From contig OX387200.1 of assembly GCA_947561715.1 (NCBI GenBank), forward strand, positions 16,742,501-16,806,500: DNA of 64,000 nucleotides, in the 5' to 3' direction. Source of the DNA: Ascidia mentula. Taxonomy: Eukaryota; Chordata; Ascidiacea; Phlebobranchia; Ascidiidae. The position numbers and the translations under genes were made by a program. Under the pieces are notes generated by a model. That model did no database searches. It saw only the letters and a program-made list of their open reading frames with translations, and was not told where the DNA came from. Each line of letters begins with the position of its first letter. Position 1 is the first letter of the stretch. Shown piece after piece: positions 11,901 through 23,442 of this stretch.

Positions 11901-14900
11901 CATGCAGGGACAAACTGCCTTGTGGGTCAGCCTTTTTTCTTGAATGTTTACTTTAAAAAAAATTACCATGCCATGAAACTAATATTAATTCAAACCTTCC
12001 ACTTGAAATGTGAAATATGTTATAAAAATTAATTGTAAACCTTTGCCCATCCTTTAAAAAACCAAACGGTGTTAATGTGTTGCTAGGCAAGCGTGGACAT
12101 GACAGAGAACAGGTTGGAATCACTGCTCACACAAGTGCACATCAACAACAATGAACGGATGCGTTACTTAACCAATGCCACACAGCAATACCTCCAGGAT
12201 GAAATACGAAGACGGGAGCTAGAGTTCCAAGTGCAACTGGAGCTGGAAACAAGGACGATGCGACGTGAATTGGCACAGATTAGGCAAAATGCAGAAATTT
12301 ACAGAGAGACTAAATCAAGTACCTGCTTGCTGCTGTAACTTTATCTTTCTGATTACATTTAACATTTACTAAAAAACAATACATGCTATATTGTTAGCTT
12401 TCAAAATGCTTTTGAAAACAGTCACTAACCCTAAGGCCTACTGCATGATATCAGTTAACAGTTCAACCCTGGCATTACTGTAGCATATATAACTTTAGCA
12501 ACAGGGCCAACAAAAGTTTATGAAGCGTGACACACCACAGTGTCTGGCACAAAACACAAAATAAACAGACTGCTATCAGTGAGATTAGGTTAGTCAGGCA
12601 TATCAGATTCCAACATAGGGGGTGATTTCTCTCACAATGACAATATATACAACAGAACTGCCTGTGTTAAATGGTGTTTGTCGTATGACAATGGTGTTCT
12701 ATGTTTAAAAGTGTTAATAAACACTAATATTGCTTGACAGGAGATGTGTTTAAACTGTGATGCTAATTGTAGTAACTACATGGGCATGACTCTCAACATT
12801 CAAGTGTCTTAATCAAACAACAGTTGAACCACAATTAATTGAATTGGAATTCTAGGTGAAATATGGAAAAAAGAAAAAAAATGTTATTTCCCTATATTAC
12901 TAGTTTTATTGATCAGCTTTAGAACCAATCATTTACTACAATGAAGAACTTCAACCATCTACTTAATATATCCTGTGGTAGAATTTACTGTGACTTAAAA
13001 ACTATATTTTAAACTTTTCACGTTAGAAATATGAATCAGCTTATTTTGTTACATTGTACAAACAAATTTTTAAATACAAAGCCTCTAAATCAACACCGAG
13101 CGACAGCACCCTACAAAAACAACAGGTTTCTAAAGCAGCAGTTTTGGGAAAGCTTGAGCAAACAGAGTAGTGTTTGCCACCCCATTGTTGCCACTTCACA
13201 CAATGGAATTTTGTTTTATCGCTATAATTGTCCATAAAATTACTGTTAGTTCAAACATACCCGACGTTTCAATTTGGAACTTGTCACCAGTTGCTAAGCA
13301 AAAGTGTGGAAAACACAGAAGGCTTAATTAAAACTCAAGTTATAAATATACCTCTCTGTTATTTGGGGAGTTTACATCATCTGGAGGGGGACTTGATGAA
13401 AGGCTGATGTGAAACGAATCTTCAGACATCATTTTTTCATATGCTGGCCCCACTTTAGACGCATCTGAAACTGATGTAGAACTTGTGTTAAAATAAAACT
13501 TAATTTTAAGGGTATCCACAACCCATAACCATATATATTTTACTGACATGTCACCCTGCTCAAGGCTTTGACATGCAAACATATATACCCATAGTTTGGT
13601 CCATTGTATTTGACATGGGTTGTGTTTCTAATGGTTGTTTTAATGAGGATTGGCCATTGTAGTGTTCTTTAGATCCATTCAGTGAAGATACAACAGTCTC
13701 ATCTATATACAAATGCATGATGTTTAGAAGAAAAATGTACACAAAAAATATGTGTAACATTACCATCATGGTTCATAGCTATCCTTAAAAACATATTGAC
13801 CTGAAAAATACAACTTAGCAAAACCCACCAGCTGTATTGGCTGAAGTAACTGCTTTGCGGTAGGTTAATTGTGTTAAGTTAGGTCGTTCCTCCTCAATTG
13901 GCGATGAAAGTTTTAGTTGTGGAACATTGGGTTGACTTTTCTCCACAATTTGAGCCTCGTCTTCCTGATTAAATGACATTTTCTATCTTTATGTTTGAAC
14001 TCGACTAACACAACTGTTTCAAAAGTCTTACACCAGTTAAACTTTCTTCACTGCTGGTGCGCACCAGTGGGTCCAAGTACTCTCGAAACGCCACTGTGTA
14101 AGAAAGTCTTCCACAATGCATTGAAATTGATGCTCTTGTAAGTGGTCGTAGAAGGGTGAGCACCCCAGCATACTTGTAGTAATCATTTCCCTTTCTGGAA
14201 ATGGAATCACTATATTAGGAAGATATACTATATGGAAAGTTTTTAATACTTTAGTTTTAGAGCAACACAATATTAACAGCTTTAAAATGGTTAATGATCA
14301 GGGTAACATCAAGCAAATAGCTTCCGCCTCATGTCAATGTCTACTTTCAAAACCAAGGTTTTTAGATTTACTCACTGAACATTGAGGTTAGCTTTAGGCA
14401 GTTCTGTCCTTGGATAAATGGCAAATATAGCCTCTCCCGACCGTTCCATTTTTTTATTTCCAGTGTGAAATGCCTCAATTGCCAAATGCACATCATAATT
14501 CTTGTCATTTTTGCAAAAACCTTAAAATAAAAATGAATGGTTCATAGAATGTCCGCGCATGATAAAGACACTCTCAAACAATTAAGTCCAGAATACAGCC
14601 TACGTGTAAACTTCTACTTTTAGTCAAAAATTATCTTTAAGCATGTTTAATTGTTATAATTCGCCAACCTTTGGGTAAAATAAATTGAAATTGACTTTTT
14701 TTAAATTGTGCAGAAGACAATGACCCATCCCACTTCAAAGAATCTGTTTCGGTTTGATATCTGGTTTCTGGTGATCCTGCATCATTGACATCAAGGGTAA
14801 CCTATAACAGGAAATTTTAAATACAAGTCAAAAATACAGGTGGAGCTTATTGTAGTTCCGATTGTATTAAAAACATCATACCTGAGAGAGCAAATCAGAC

Positions 14901-15028
14901 CGATGTCCATGCCGCAGAGACAACTTCAGGACGTAATTTCCGATCTTGTTGAACTGCACCTGGGTTATTCCAAATTCAAAAACAAGTATCTTTTCTTCCA
15001 GGTGTACAACTTTGTTTCGTTGTGTCAT
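2990..15028 (-). CDS. CCDC33: CCDC33 homologue, C2 and coiled-coil protein
   Basis: Exons in transcript order: 14882-15028, 14669-14801, 14376-14520, 14032-14194, 13829-13964, 13589-13702, 13352-13464, 9665-9912, 9375-9480, 9020-9157, 8780-8857, 8520-8635, 8095-8215, 7754-7883, 7585-7662, 7215-7342, 6625-6849, probably 6083-6121, 5390-5505, 4943-5024, 4697-4777, 4406-4520, 4254-4342, 3946-4162, 3809-3885, 3482-3691, 2990-3016. Phases agree at every junction, giving about 1,110-1,125 aa. It follows human CCDC33 throughout: N-terminal NYVLKLSLRHG and a KGFCKND block, a C2-like region starting at HDQIYVIVHGATSLPSRSDG, an ARIVPDYTKYK block, then C-terminal coiled coil (QQEKVIQKMEKLL; LLARLDRAESRVASLESQL). 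The tail is EFFDDWDY. CCDC33 is a testis-enriched protein of unclear biochemical role, linked to peroxisomes and cilia or sperm. The exon at 6083-6121 is in phase but least certain. One intron has a GC donor. Confidence 0.88.
4609..4696 (-). other. GC-AG intron start in the CCDC33 homologue
   Basis: The intron between exons 4697-4777 and 4406-4520 begins GCAAGT instead of GT. Both flanking exons end and begin in phase 0 and encode conserved coiled coil (ENLTQLQ then EENALLRRE), so the GC donor is needed. The interval given is the donor-proximal part. Confidence 0.7.
10402..12338 (+). CDS. Nested helical protein with C-terminal CaaX motif, unrecognised
   Basis: Five exons on the opposite strand inside the 3.4-kb intron 9913-13351 of the CCDC33 homologue: 10402-10512, 10550-10714, 10912-11121, 11442-11600, 12087-12338. 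All junctions are phase 0 with GT-AG signals, giving 298 aa. If exon 2 instead starts at 10634, also in frame, the product is 270 aa. I do not recognise the family. The N-terminus is a serine run (SPSSSRSSSSSSSTPSM), the rest is charged and helical with likely coiled coil, and the last four residues are CLLL, a CaaX box with leucine at X that would favour geranylgeranylation. A prenylated, membrane-tethered coiled-coil protein is an inference. No GTPase motif is present, so it is not a complete small or guanylate-binding GTPase. Confidence 0.6.
12339..13351. other. Remainder of host intron, no gene seen
   Basis: Sequence between the nested gene and the next CCDC33 exon. AT-rich, with no supported coding exon or recognisable repeat. 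Confidence 0.5.
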
Positions 15029-15569
15029 CTTTCAGGTTTACAGTCCAGTCATCTCATCATGAACCGACCAGCCGACTTGAGCTACGCGCCATCACCGTAC
15101 AACTCGTTGTTTGTTTACGAAGTCACGCCTTGTTGCGTTGCCCTATGTTCACGTTTTTTGCGAATTTGGCTACTTCAAGAAACAGCAAAAACGTCGGGAA
15201 AAATATATTCCTAAAATATTTAAGTAAATTGTTGTCCGTTCATTACATGTTAAATAATAAGTTCATAGCTCTAATCAATTTGACTGTGAACTTCTTTTGC
15301 CAAAACCTTTTTACAAAAGCCCTTGCACAACAGTTCCCAACTTTGTTACTGGGTTACTTTTCATGTTAAAAACATGCGGTTTAAAGTTTTTATTGGCACA
15401 GATGACGTGAAAACACACCAAAAGATACATAAGTCACATGGGAATTGAATACACAACATTATTGCACAGCAAATACAGTTTTGTTTGCAATATATGAAAG
15501 ATCAATAAAAAATATAATGTTGTAAATGAAAATTAGTCCAAAAAGTTGAATCTCATACATGTGATAATC
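15029..15569. other. Intergenic between two minus-strand genes
   Basis: 5' flank of the CCDC33 homologue and 3' region of the sulfatase. A minus-strand AATAAA lies at 15389-15394, about 175 bases past the sulfatase stop, and is a plausible poly(A) signal. Open frames here have no family resemblance. Confidence 0.45.
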
Positions 15570-18289
15570 TCAATGAAGCCACACACATTTCTTCTTGTCA
15601 GATTTAGGAATTGGAAGACATTTGTTAAGTTCTTCACATCCATTGGGTGCCCAGTTCTACAAAAAAAATTAAAAAATACACAAAAAAACTAAATGCTTAA
15701 CAATATATGCACTAACCATTACTGCATCATCACACCAATCAAATTGTGGAATTCCTGGTTTTAATTTTGCTTCATGTTCCTGGACAAGTTTGTTAATTTT
15801 CTCTATTGCTTCTGTATATTCACTGCTATGCCTGTAACAAAACATACAATTTGTAACTTTGAATTAATAGAGTGCAGAAATTTTCAATAATAATTATGTC
15901 GTACTTCATTGGGTAATGTTCACTTGGGTCTCTCCCCAAATGAAACAAAACTGGATTGGAAGTATAATTCATCTGGTCATGAGTGGTGATATTTTCAAGG
16001 TGTTCTCCTCTGCAAAATGTTATTCCCTGTGGGATGAAAAATAAACAGTTTTCAGCACTTCAACTGCATTCTTTTATTTTAGTCAATACTTTATTGAACT
16101 CCACCCACGGACTTGTCCATGTCCACAAATGTGCTTTGTAAAAACCATAACGAACTGCAAACAGGGTGTTTCCACGATAATGAAATATTGGTCTGAAACA
16201 ATTATAGAAATGTTGCAAAAAAACTTTTAAGTGAGAAGCTAAACAAAATCACTTAATTTTTTTCCTAAATAAACAACCGTTTCTTTAGTTAAGAATCAAT
16301 TTTAATAATTAACTTTTGCATCCCTGTTATCAATTTAACAAACTGTTATCCTTTAAAGTTTACCTGTCAAACTCTTCACCACCCATCAAAGTATGTTTTA
16401 AACTTATTCCATCAATTGTGACATTTTGTGGTTGTGCAATTTCAGCCAAGTCAAGTGCTGTCGTGAACCAATCCATTAGGCTTCCCACTTGGTGGCTTAC
16501 CTGCAATGATACGATATGTCAACTAATAACAAGATTTTTTGATTACTATAAATAAGTATTGTCAGGTAGGCATGCTATCACTTACTTGGCCTGGCTTAAC
16601 GAATCCAGGACCCCAAGCAATGGTGGGCTCCCTAATTCCCCCTTCAAAAGTGGTCTCTTTTCCACACAACAAGGGTCCATTGCAGCCATCACCTGAAAAG
16701 AGGCAAATTGTGAATTTGGCTAAATATGTTATGACAGTTATGCTTAGTGCTGACTATAGGTTAATATGTACAGGGAAAGTAAGTAAAATTTCTGTTGTGT
16801 TGCCATACTTTGTGCATCATTGATCATAGCTGCTCCATTATCAGAGGAAAAGAAAACGAGTGTGTTCTGATCAAGTCCAAGCGTTTTTAGCTGCTTCAAG
16901 ATTTCACCCACGCCATAATCTAGCTCTCGCACAGCATCGCCATATCTGCAATAAATATTAAATTGCCATGTACTGTTTGTCATAGCTATAATATTTATAA
17001 TTAACAAACTAAAGGTTATTGTAATACTCACGCTCCTCTTCTGCTAGTTTTTCTGAACATTTCAGAGGCATACACTGGACCATGGGTTGCATCTGGTGCC
17101 CAGTACAGGAAAAAAGGCTTGTCTGATTGAGACTGTTCTTGCAAAAATTTCAAAGCTTCCTTAAAATAGATGTAGATTAAACTTGGTCAACATCAGCACA
17201 TAGTTTACCAACCTCAATATACAACTGTGTTAGATTTGAAGTTGCAGCTGTAATAGGAAATTCCTCATAATACCTTCGACAAAAATTCAATATTAAGAAT
17301 ATTTTGATTGCCAAACGTTGCACCTTGCTTTGCAACCCACCAGAGGGTTGCCCAAGGCCAAGTAACATTAACTGAGCTTGACAATAAGGATAATTATTTT
17401 ATTTTTAATGTTTTAGAAATTAGATCTAAATGTATCAGCTAGTAATCTGACCTTCCCGCCATTTTGCTTCCGTTATACACTGGAATATTGGGTTTTGTTT
17501 TGTCATCATATGGTCCAAAGTGACAGTTTGGAGCACCAAACCACTCATCAAATCCATGCTTTAAAGGCAAATATTGTTCTTGGTGGCCTAGATGCCTTGA
17601 CAAAAAAACGTTGCAACTTAGCTATGAATTCTTCATGTATTATAACGACCCTTGTAATCTCGGTTTTACCATTTTCCAACAAGTTTTGTGGAATAGCCAA
17701 CATTTTTAAGCAGCTCTGGCAAAAGGACTTCTGTGTCTGCAATTCCTCCAACTATGTTTTGAGGTGTGTAACCTGTAAAAACCATGCATAAAAAAGTACT
17801 TTGTTAAGTATAGATGTACTTATTGTATCCTACAATATGCATTCATTACCATTGTGTCCATGATAAGTGCTTGTGTAGAATCCATTTCTAATTGGAAGTC
17901 TTCCCGTTAACAGAGCAGCTCGAGCTAAACAATAAAGCATTCCAAATTAGATTATTGTTAAAGGATACACATGTATGTTGTTTTACATGGAGAGCACAGT
18001 GGGTTTGCACTGTAAAATTCTGTAAAAAGCATGCCTTCTCTGGCCATTTGGTCTAAATTAGGAGTTTCCTTTGCTGGGTGTCCAAAGATTCCAAGATCAC
18101 CCCATCCCATCTTAAACAATAAATTAGAAGTCAAACAGTGATACTAGAAATATGCTGTTTCTGTGTCAAACTTACATCATCCATGAGCATGTAAACAAAG
18201 TTAGGCCGATTTGATCCTTTCGTCATTTCCAACATATGAACAAGATTGACGAAATTTAACAATATTATGCATTTTGTACAGTAATGCAT
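15570..18289 (-). CDS. GALNS: N-acetylgalactosamine-6-sulfatase
   Basis: Fourteen exons: 18176-18289, 17987-18110, 17850-17924, 17670-17772, 17452-17595, 17213-17273, 17032-17159, 16809-16945, 16586-16692, 16364-16500, 16090-16192, 15905-16026, 15717-15831, 15570-15656. All phases agree and give 518 aa, close to human GALNS (522). The lysosomal enzyme removes 6-sulfate from galactose or N-acetylgalactosamine-6-sulfate in keratan and chondroitin sulfate. Visible: metal-binding DD before MGWGDLG; the CSPSR sulfatase signature with the formylglycine cysteine near residue 77, split across exons 2 and 3; [35 protein letters not shown]; and a C-terminal [14 protein letters not shown]. The start ATG precedes a moderately hydrophobic stretch ([14 protein letters not shown]), a weak but plausible signal peptide. 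Nothing suggests loss of activity. Confidence 0.95.
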
Positions 18290-18747
18290 TGTTTTATCGT
18301 TATGGAAATATTACCACACACACAGTGCTTTTAATAATAAACTATACACGTTGTGACACCTACTGTGTAGAGAAATAAACAAAATAAATCAATGAATGTC
18401 GTTTGCAAATAAATTCCAACAGTAAATTGCAGCTTCAAAACAAAAACAAACCAATCAACCAGTCAGTCACGTGCAAGTATAGAAATATAATAAAACAGCT
18501 GTTCTAAAAAAAATAAAAATCATACAATAAATTACAAACTTTCCAATCTCGGATAGGGTTATATTTAGGGATGCACTGAAAGTTCGGTTTGCCGTAAACT
18601 TTTTTACTGCATGTAACACTAATACGCAAAGTTTAATATAGTTTAGAAACAAAGTTTAAACCGTACTAGTGTGTTTTATTTGGTAATTGTCATCGAAACC
18701 AACTTAAAAAAGTTGGTACAGCATTCCTTAAGTGCCAATAAAAGGTT
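18290..18747. other. Intergenic upstream of the sulfatase
   Basis: AT-rich sequence with no supported gene. Presumed to hold the sulfatase promoter and leader. Confidence 0.4.
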
Positions 18748-19480
18748 GTATGATGGGATCAGGTTCGTGCGAATCCAAATAATTAGAAACATTATTCGTG
18801 CGAACCCGAATATATTCGTATGCAAGTATGACGTCATTAATAGTTGGTCGTTTGCATCACGTGCGGAAGTATGTTGCTTCACCAACTATTCTTTTGATAT
18901 CATACGACAAATAAATTGTTGTTTTCTGAAAAGTTTAATAAACTTGTGGAAACCAACAACCGAGTCTGTACTATATCTCAGACGAACGGTGGCCTTTACC
19001 GCTAGTGTTTGGGAAAAACGATACTTTGATTGACATAACGTAATAAAGTCGATATGTCATGATTGACCAAATATAATGTTGAACAACACAGGGCTTCCGT
19101 TCTTTTGTTTTCAAATGCGCTACTGCATTTTGGTGACGAAAACCCGTGCTATACGAGCAGCGCCCAGAATGCAATACGATGTTAGACCACCAGGATTTTG
19201 CAACAATCGCAACGACATTTTCGTCACGTTTTGTTCAATCGTGGTGATAAACCAAGAGCAAAAGCGACTACACCAGTTCTCGTGGCGTTATAAGCGGTGT
19301 ACTACCGTTATTGGTCATGCGAAAAATACAAAAACTTTGGCGGTTGTATCACACAACTATATTATGCTTTAATAAGTATTTGCATACGAATCTTGCGCAA
19401 TATTCGGGTTCGTACGAATCTGACATCTGTGCTCATATTAGGCGAATCTATTCGGGTTCAGGTTCGCCTTGTCACATCCC
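18748..19480. mobile_element. Inverted-repeat (foldback) element, possible hAT-type relic
   Basis: Two imperfect inverted arms face each other. The left arm (about 18748-18835) contains ATTCGTGCGAACCCGAATA, and the right arm (about 19380-19480) contains ATATTCGGGTTCGTACGAAT followed by GGTTCAGGTTCGCC. TAGGGATG at about 18568 and CATCCCTA at about 19477-19484 are candidate outer ends resembling hAT termini. I could not find matching 8-bp target duplications, and no transposase is encoded in between. It is probably a decayed non-autonomous element. Confidence 0.45.
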
Positions 19481-19840
19481 TATAGATCAGATGCATTCCA
19501 GCACATGTTTTGTTTAAATTTATCGCGATTTTAAATGACATTTTTGTGATACATTTTATTTTGATTGCAACCAAACAACGGCTTATGTGCTTTTATCATA
19601 ACGTGTTCTTTGGAGGCGTTCCGCATCCACGAAAGGAATGTCAAGTTTTCAGAAACGAAATATTTCAGCGCCAAGAACAACTTTTATTTATCAAGGACAC
19701 AGCCATAAAAAATGATGAAGTAAAAGCAAAATATACACTTAAATGCAGCAATGTTTTACACGCAAGACCATCAAAAGGTATAGCTGGATGGGATTTGCGC
19801 TATTATCGTTAAAAATACATCATGTCTAAATTTGGCACTG

Positions 19841-21319
19841 TCAAGAACCGACAACTGAACTCGGTATTTTTTCCACCATTCCTGGGTAAAAGAAAAGTTT
19901 CTTGCACAGAGTGCTCACAAACTCTGGCGTTCCATGATACGAGGGTTGGCATCCATCGGATGAAGATGATATTTTTCTTCGTACGAAATCGTTGACCAGG
20001 GTTAGAATTTCTGTGATCTCCATGTCTTTGGCGTGGTTTGCCATCATCTTGACAAAGCCCTGTATATACCAACTTCCATGACGAGTATTGCGCAATGCCG
20101 ATGTACCTTCAGAACATAAAATGTTACGAGAAAGCTTACGAGAAATGTCGATGAGATGCTGTATGTTCGGATTATTACCAAGACTAAGTTACGTGTTGCA
20201 AAAATAATCATTAAACACACGAGAATATTTTTTTAAGATTCTTTATTCAGCTATTATAAATAGTTGTTGAACTATACATAACATTATAGGCTTACCCGGC
20301 AAACAAGCATTTCCTATGATCATATCTGACATTGTTGGCAGCCGTTCGTTTTTGTTGTTTAAGCATTTGCCAAGTTCTTGAAATTGTTCAACCAAACCAT
20401 TGTCTGTAGTAATGGGTGGGCCATCAGGGACATCCTGGAGAAATTCTCTACACGCTTGAATCAAGAAGATTTTGGGTTTGTTTTGCAAGAACGGACAGCG
20501 TTCGTTGTCGAACATACGTAAAACCTTAGACAGTTCCACTTTCTCTCCGTCACTGCCATATACGAAATTTTGTGCGCCGTGGCTAAGAATAGCGACAACA
20601 GTGCAATCTTTGTGCAGATGTTTTGTGTTTTGAGAAAATTTCTCTAAATGTTGCACCATTTCATGCCCAGAACAATTTTCTACCACCGTAGTGTCGAAGT
20701 ACAACTGATGGAGTAGCTTTATCAGATTCTTTTGGTCAATGTCACTGCCCTCTCGCTGCAACAAATTCGTGCCTTGACCAAAGACAGATATATTGACAAG
20801 CAGCGCAAGACCTCTTGGCTTGGATGTCATTTTATAGGCGTCAAGTTGGGTGCGTTCGAAAACATCAACGGTAGTATTGGTTACGTACAGGTCATGCTGT
20901 CCGTCCCGAAGATCTAATCCGTTGTTTGCTGGGCAAGTATTTTTTAATGCTTCAGAGCAGTGCTCCGTGCTGCTCAATCTGGCGATGCATCTAATGTCCG
21001 CAGCTCCAGTTATTTCAGCTTCAGCATCACCTAACATATCGGACAAGTATGATTGCCCAGACTCTTGCAAAGCTTGTTTAAAAATTTCGTAAGCTTTAGG
21101 CCCTCTTTTTGGTAATATGCTTAAAAATGCGACATTTCGCGAAAACGTTGTTGGCTGATATTGAATTTTTTCGACCATTCTGTCCGATATAACGTTTTCC
21201 TGGACTAAATATTGCAGTAATGCTTCAAGGCAAAGGTTCTCGGCCAATTTCAAACGTCTTTTGATCAATACGTTTCTGTGCAATTCCTTCATTGTCCAGC
21301 ACTGTTTAGTAGTCATCAC
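19841..21319 (-). CDS. CARD-containing initiator-type caspase
   Basis: Two exons, 20296-21319 and 19841-20106, joined in phase 1, give 429 aa. Residues about 9-96 form a helical CARD-like prodomain, then the caspase domain follows: PRGLALLVN, the catalytic histidine in ILSHGAQNFVYGSDG, and the catalytic cysteine in IQACREF. The second exon supplies the small subunit, beginning LRNTRHGSWYIQ with the conserved arginine and GSW of the substrate pocket. A CARD followed by large and small subunits is the layout of caspase-2 and caspase-9, which start apoptosis as proteases cleaving after aspartate. The active-site pentapeptide is QACRE, whereas most caspases have QAC-x-G. I cannot assign it to a vertebrate orthologue. 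The short link between subunits has few candidate aspartate cleavage sites. Confidence 0.9.
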
Positions 21320-22001
21320 TTAAACATCTGTTAAGCCTATCTCCATTTCCACACCTATCTCCATTCCCACTCCAGTCATTTGCTTCTCAAAAATTCAACC
21401 TAGCTCCAGTTATTTGCTCACGCTCACAACCCAACCGTCAAATTATAACGGCTGTCAAAACCCCAAGACGATGTACAGGGTGCATCAAAGTTTTGTCACG
21501 TCACATGTCAAGAAGAAACGCAGTATTACACACCAAATTGTGGGTTGTTTTCATCATACTAAATTTTTGTGTTTTGACATGAATATTTTTTAGTTTAATT
21601 TAGACAATATCACCTGAACCCGGCATTATATATGATGTCATGTTAAAATCGCATGTGCGAAACGCATTCAACTGCGACGACTTCTTCTGGAGGGAAACAA
21701 ACTTTTTGTTTTTGCTTACCTCAGTTGTTGATTTTCCGTCAAAGACTTTTGGATTTTGGCATTTGCAAAGCACTGGGAATGTTGAAATCATGATGTACGT
21801 GTTACTCGCAACACGTAACCCTTTTGGTGTAAATAAAGCATAAACTTTCTCTCTCAATATTCCTTGACAAGGGTATAGGACTATAGGTCCACGTTATTTC
21901 TGAACTCTGCATTACTGCATTTGCATACAGTGTTTTTGTAAAAAAACGAACGTGCATTCATTTTGAACAGTAATTTTTTTTCATAACTATCGAGTGCAAC
22001 C
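21320..22001. other. Intergenic between divergent caspase and DCLRE1B genes
   Basis: A 0.7-kb region separating divergently transcribed genes, which may share promoter sequence. It starts with a few imperfect copies of CTATCTCC-type units (21333-21420). Nothing else is recognisable. Confidence 0.4.
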
Positions 22002-23285
22002 ATGAATGGACATATTCTTGATGGAATGCCCATTGCAGTCGATTGCTTTACCCATGCAGCTATCACCAGAGCAAAACTATTTTTTCTTACTCACATGCAT
22101 TCTGACCACACCGTTGGTTTGTCCTCTAAATGGAATCGAACCATTTATTGTTCACAAATGACAGCAAGACTCTTGAACCATAAATTCAACATACCCCAAA
22201 GGTACATTGAGGTGCTAGAGCCAAGCCAACCCCATTTATTGCTATGCAATGGTATGCGACTTACTGTGCATATGTTTGAAGCCAATCATTGTGTTGGGTC
22301 ATGCACTTTTATATTTGAATTTGAAAACAGGAAAATATTATATACTGGGGATTTCCGCTTCGATGATGGCATTCCAGATGATTTGAAACATACTTGTGGC
22401 CGTCTTCATCCAATTGACGTGCTGTACTTGGACAACACATACTGTGAACCTTTGTGCTGCTTTCCCAAGAGATCTGAAGCTATAGAAATGATCATTGATA
22501 TATGTCATAAACATCCAGAACATAGAATTTTTATTGGAACTTCTTGGGTTGGACATGAAAATCTACTGGTACAACTATCTTTGGAACTGAAAGAGTATGT
22601 TTTTGTCGGTGATAATGTTTTTGACAAAATTCAGCTGTTAGAAATAAGTGATGTTTTTAGAAGAGGCACATCAGCACGTTTAAATGCATTGCCCAATGAC
22701 CGTGTAACATGTAATACTATAAATAAATTCAGTGAAGAAATGCCAACTATTGGAATAAAACCAACAGCAATGTATGGAGGACAATGCAAAAGACTGGAAG
22801 AATCTAATGGTTGCCTTTATGTTGTGCCTTATAGCAACCATTGTAATTATGATGAGTTGATAGAATTTGTCAAGATGGTTCGCCCAGGTCATGTAAAACC
22901 TATCGTACCTGGGCGTAAAACCAAGCCGGGGATGGAGAGTGTTTTTCGTGCAGATATGCACCAATTTGAGCAGTATTTAACAGTCATTGAAAGGGATTTT
23001 TCTACTCCTGCAGTGTCCCCTTCAGTGCCAGATCCAAACAGAGAAAGTTTTTCAGAAAGTGATTCACCACCAAACTTTCACAAAGGAAAATTAAAGCGGA
23101 AGTTTGCTCGGTCATATAACAAACCCAAGCCATGCCAACGAGGAGTACAGTTTAACAATGAAGTGGAAGAATTAATGTCAAGCAAGTCTGCAAAGGTTTT
23201 GGAGAGTGAAAAAATACAAAAAGAAATTGAAGAGGAAATTCTCAACAGTCCTGAACTGCTTGAGTTGTTTTCAAGTCTTACATGA
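22002..23285 (+). CDS. DCLRE1B: SNM1B/Apollo 5' exonuclease
   Basis: A single uninterrupted 427-codon frame. The metallo-beta-lactamase/beta-CASP nuclease domain is complete: IAVDCF near residue 12, the zinc motif FFLTHMHSDHTVGLSS (HxHxDH) near residues 28-43, ANHCVGS, ILYTGDFRF, YLDNTYC, and the C-terminal VPYSNHCNYDELIEFV with the late metal-binding histidine. The start MNGHILDGMPIAVD lines up with human Apollo. The enzyme is a 5'-to-3' DNA exonuclease for interstrand-crosslink repair and chromosome-end processing. The tail is basic then acidic and about 100 residues shorter than the human protein; I do not see the YxLxP-type TRF2-binding motif. It ends 157 bases before the MED23 start on the same strand. 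Confidence 0.93.
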   Translation: MNGHILDGMPIAVDCFTHAAITRAKLFFLTHMHSDHTVGLSSKWNRTIYCSQMTARLLNHKFNIPQRYIEVLEPSQPHLLLCNGMRLTVHMFEANHCVGSCTFIFEFENRKILYTGDFRFDDGIPDDLKHTCGRLHPIDVLYLDNTYCEPLCCFPKRSEAIEMIIDICHKHPEHRIFIGTSWVGHENLLVQLSLELKEYVFVGDNVFDKIQLLEISDVFRRGTSARLNALPNDRVTCNTINKFSEEMPTIGIKPTAMYGGQCKRLEESNGCLYVVPYSNHCNYDELIEFVKMVRPGHVKPIVPGRKTKPGMESVFRADMHQFEQYLTVIERDFSTPAVSPSVPDPNRESFSESDSPPNFHKGKLKRKFARSYNKPKPCQRGVQFNNEVEELMSSKSAKVLESEKIQKEIEEEILNSPELLELFSSLT

Positions 23286-23401
23286 CTTGATGACGCATTT
23301 TGACAAACGAAGTTCTTTAAATTTCCTTAATTTTGTTCTTTTTTTGTTTGTTCAAAAATAGCATATATACATACATAACTTAATATGTAGTTTGATACAT
23401 C

Positions 23402-23407
23402 AATAAA
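23402..23407 (+). terminator. Polyadenylation signal of the Apollo gene
   Basis: AATAAA 117 bases past the stop codon and about 36 bases before the MED23 start, implying very close packing of the two transcripts. Confidence 0.55.
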
Positions 23408-23442
23408 TTTTTATTCTGAGTTACAACCTTGCTTTGAAGACA

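Noticed and set aside
19510..19812. Plus-strand frame of 100 codons near the caspase
   Set aside because: No motif, and it lies in the 3' region of the caspase next to the inverted repeat; chance frame most likely.
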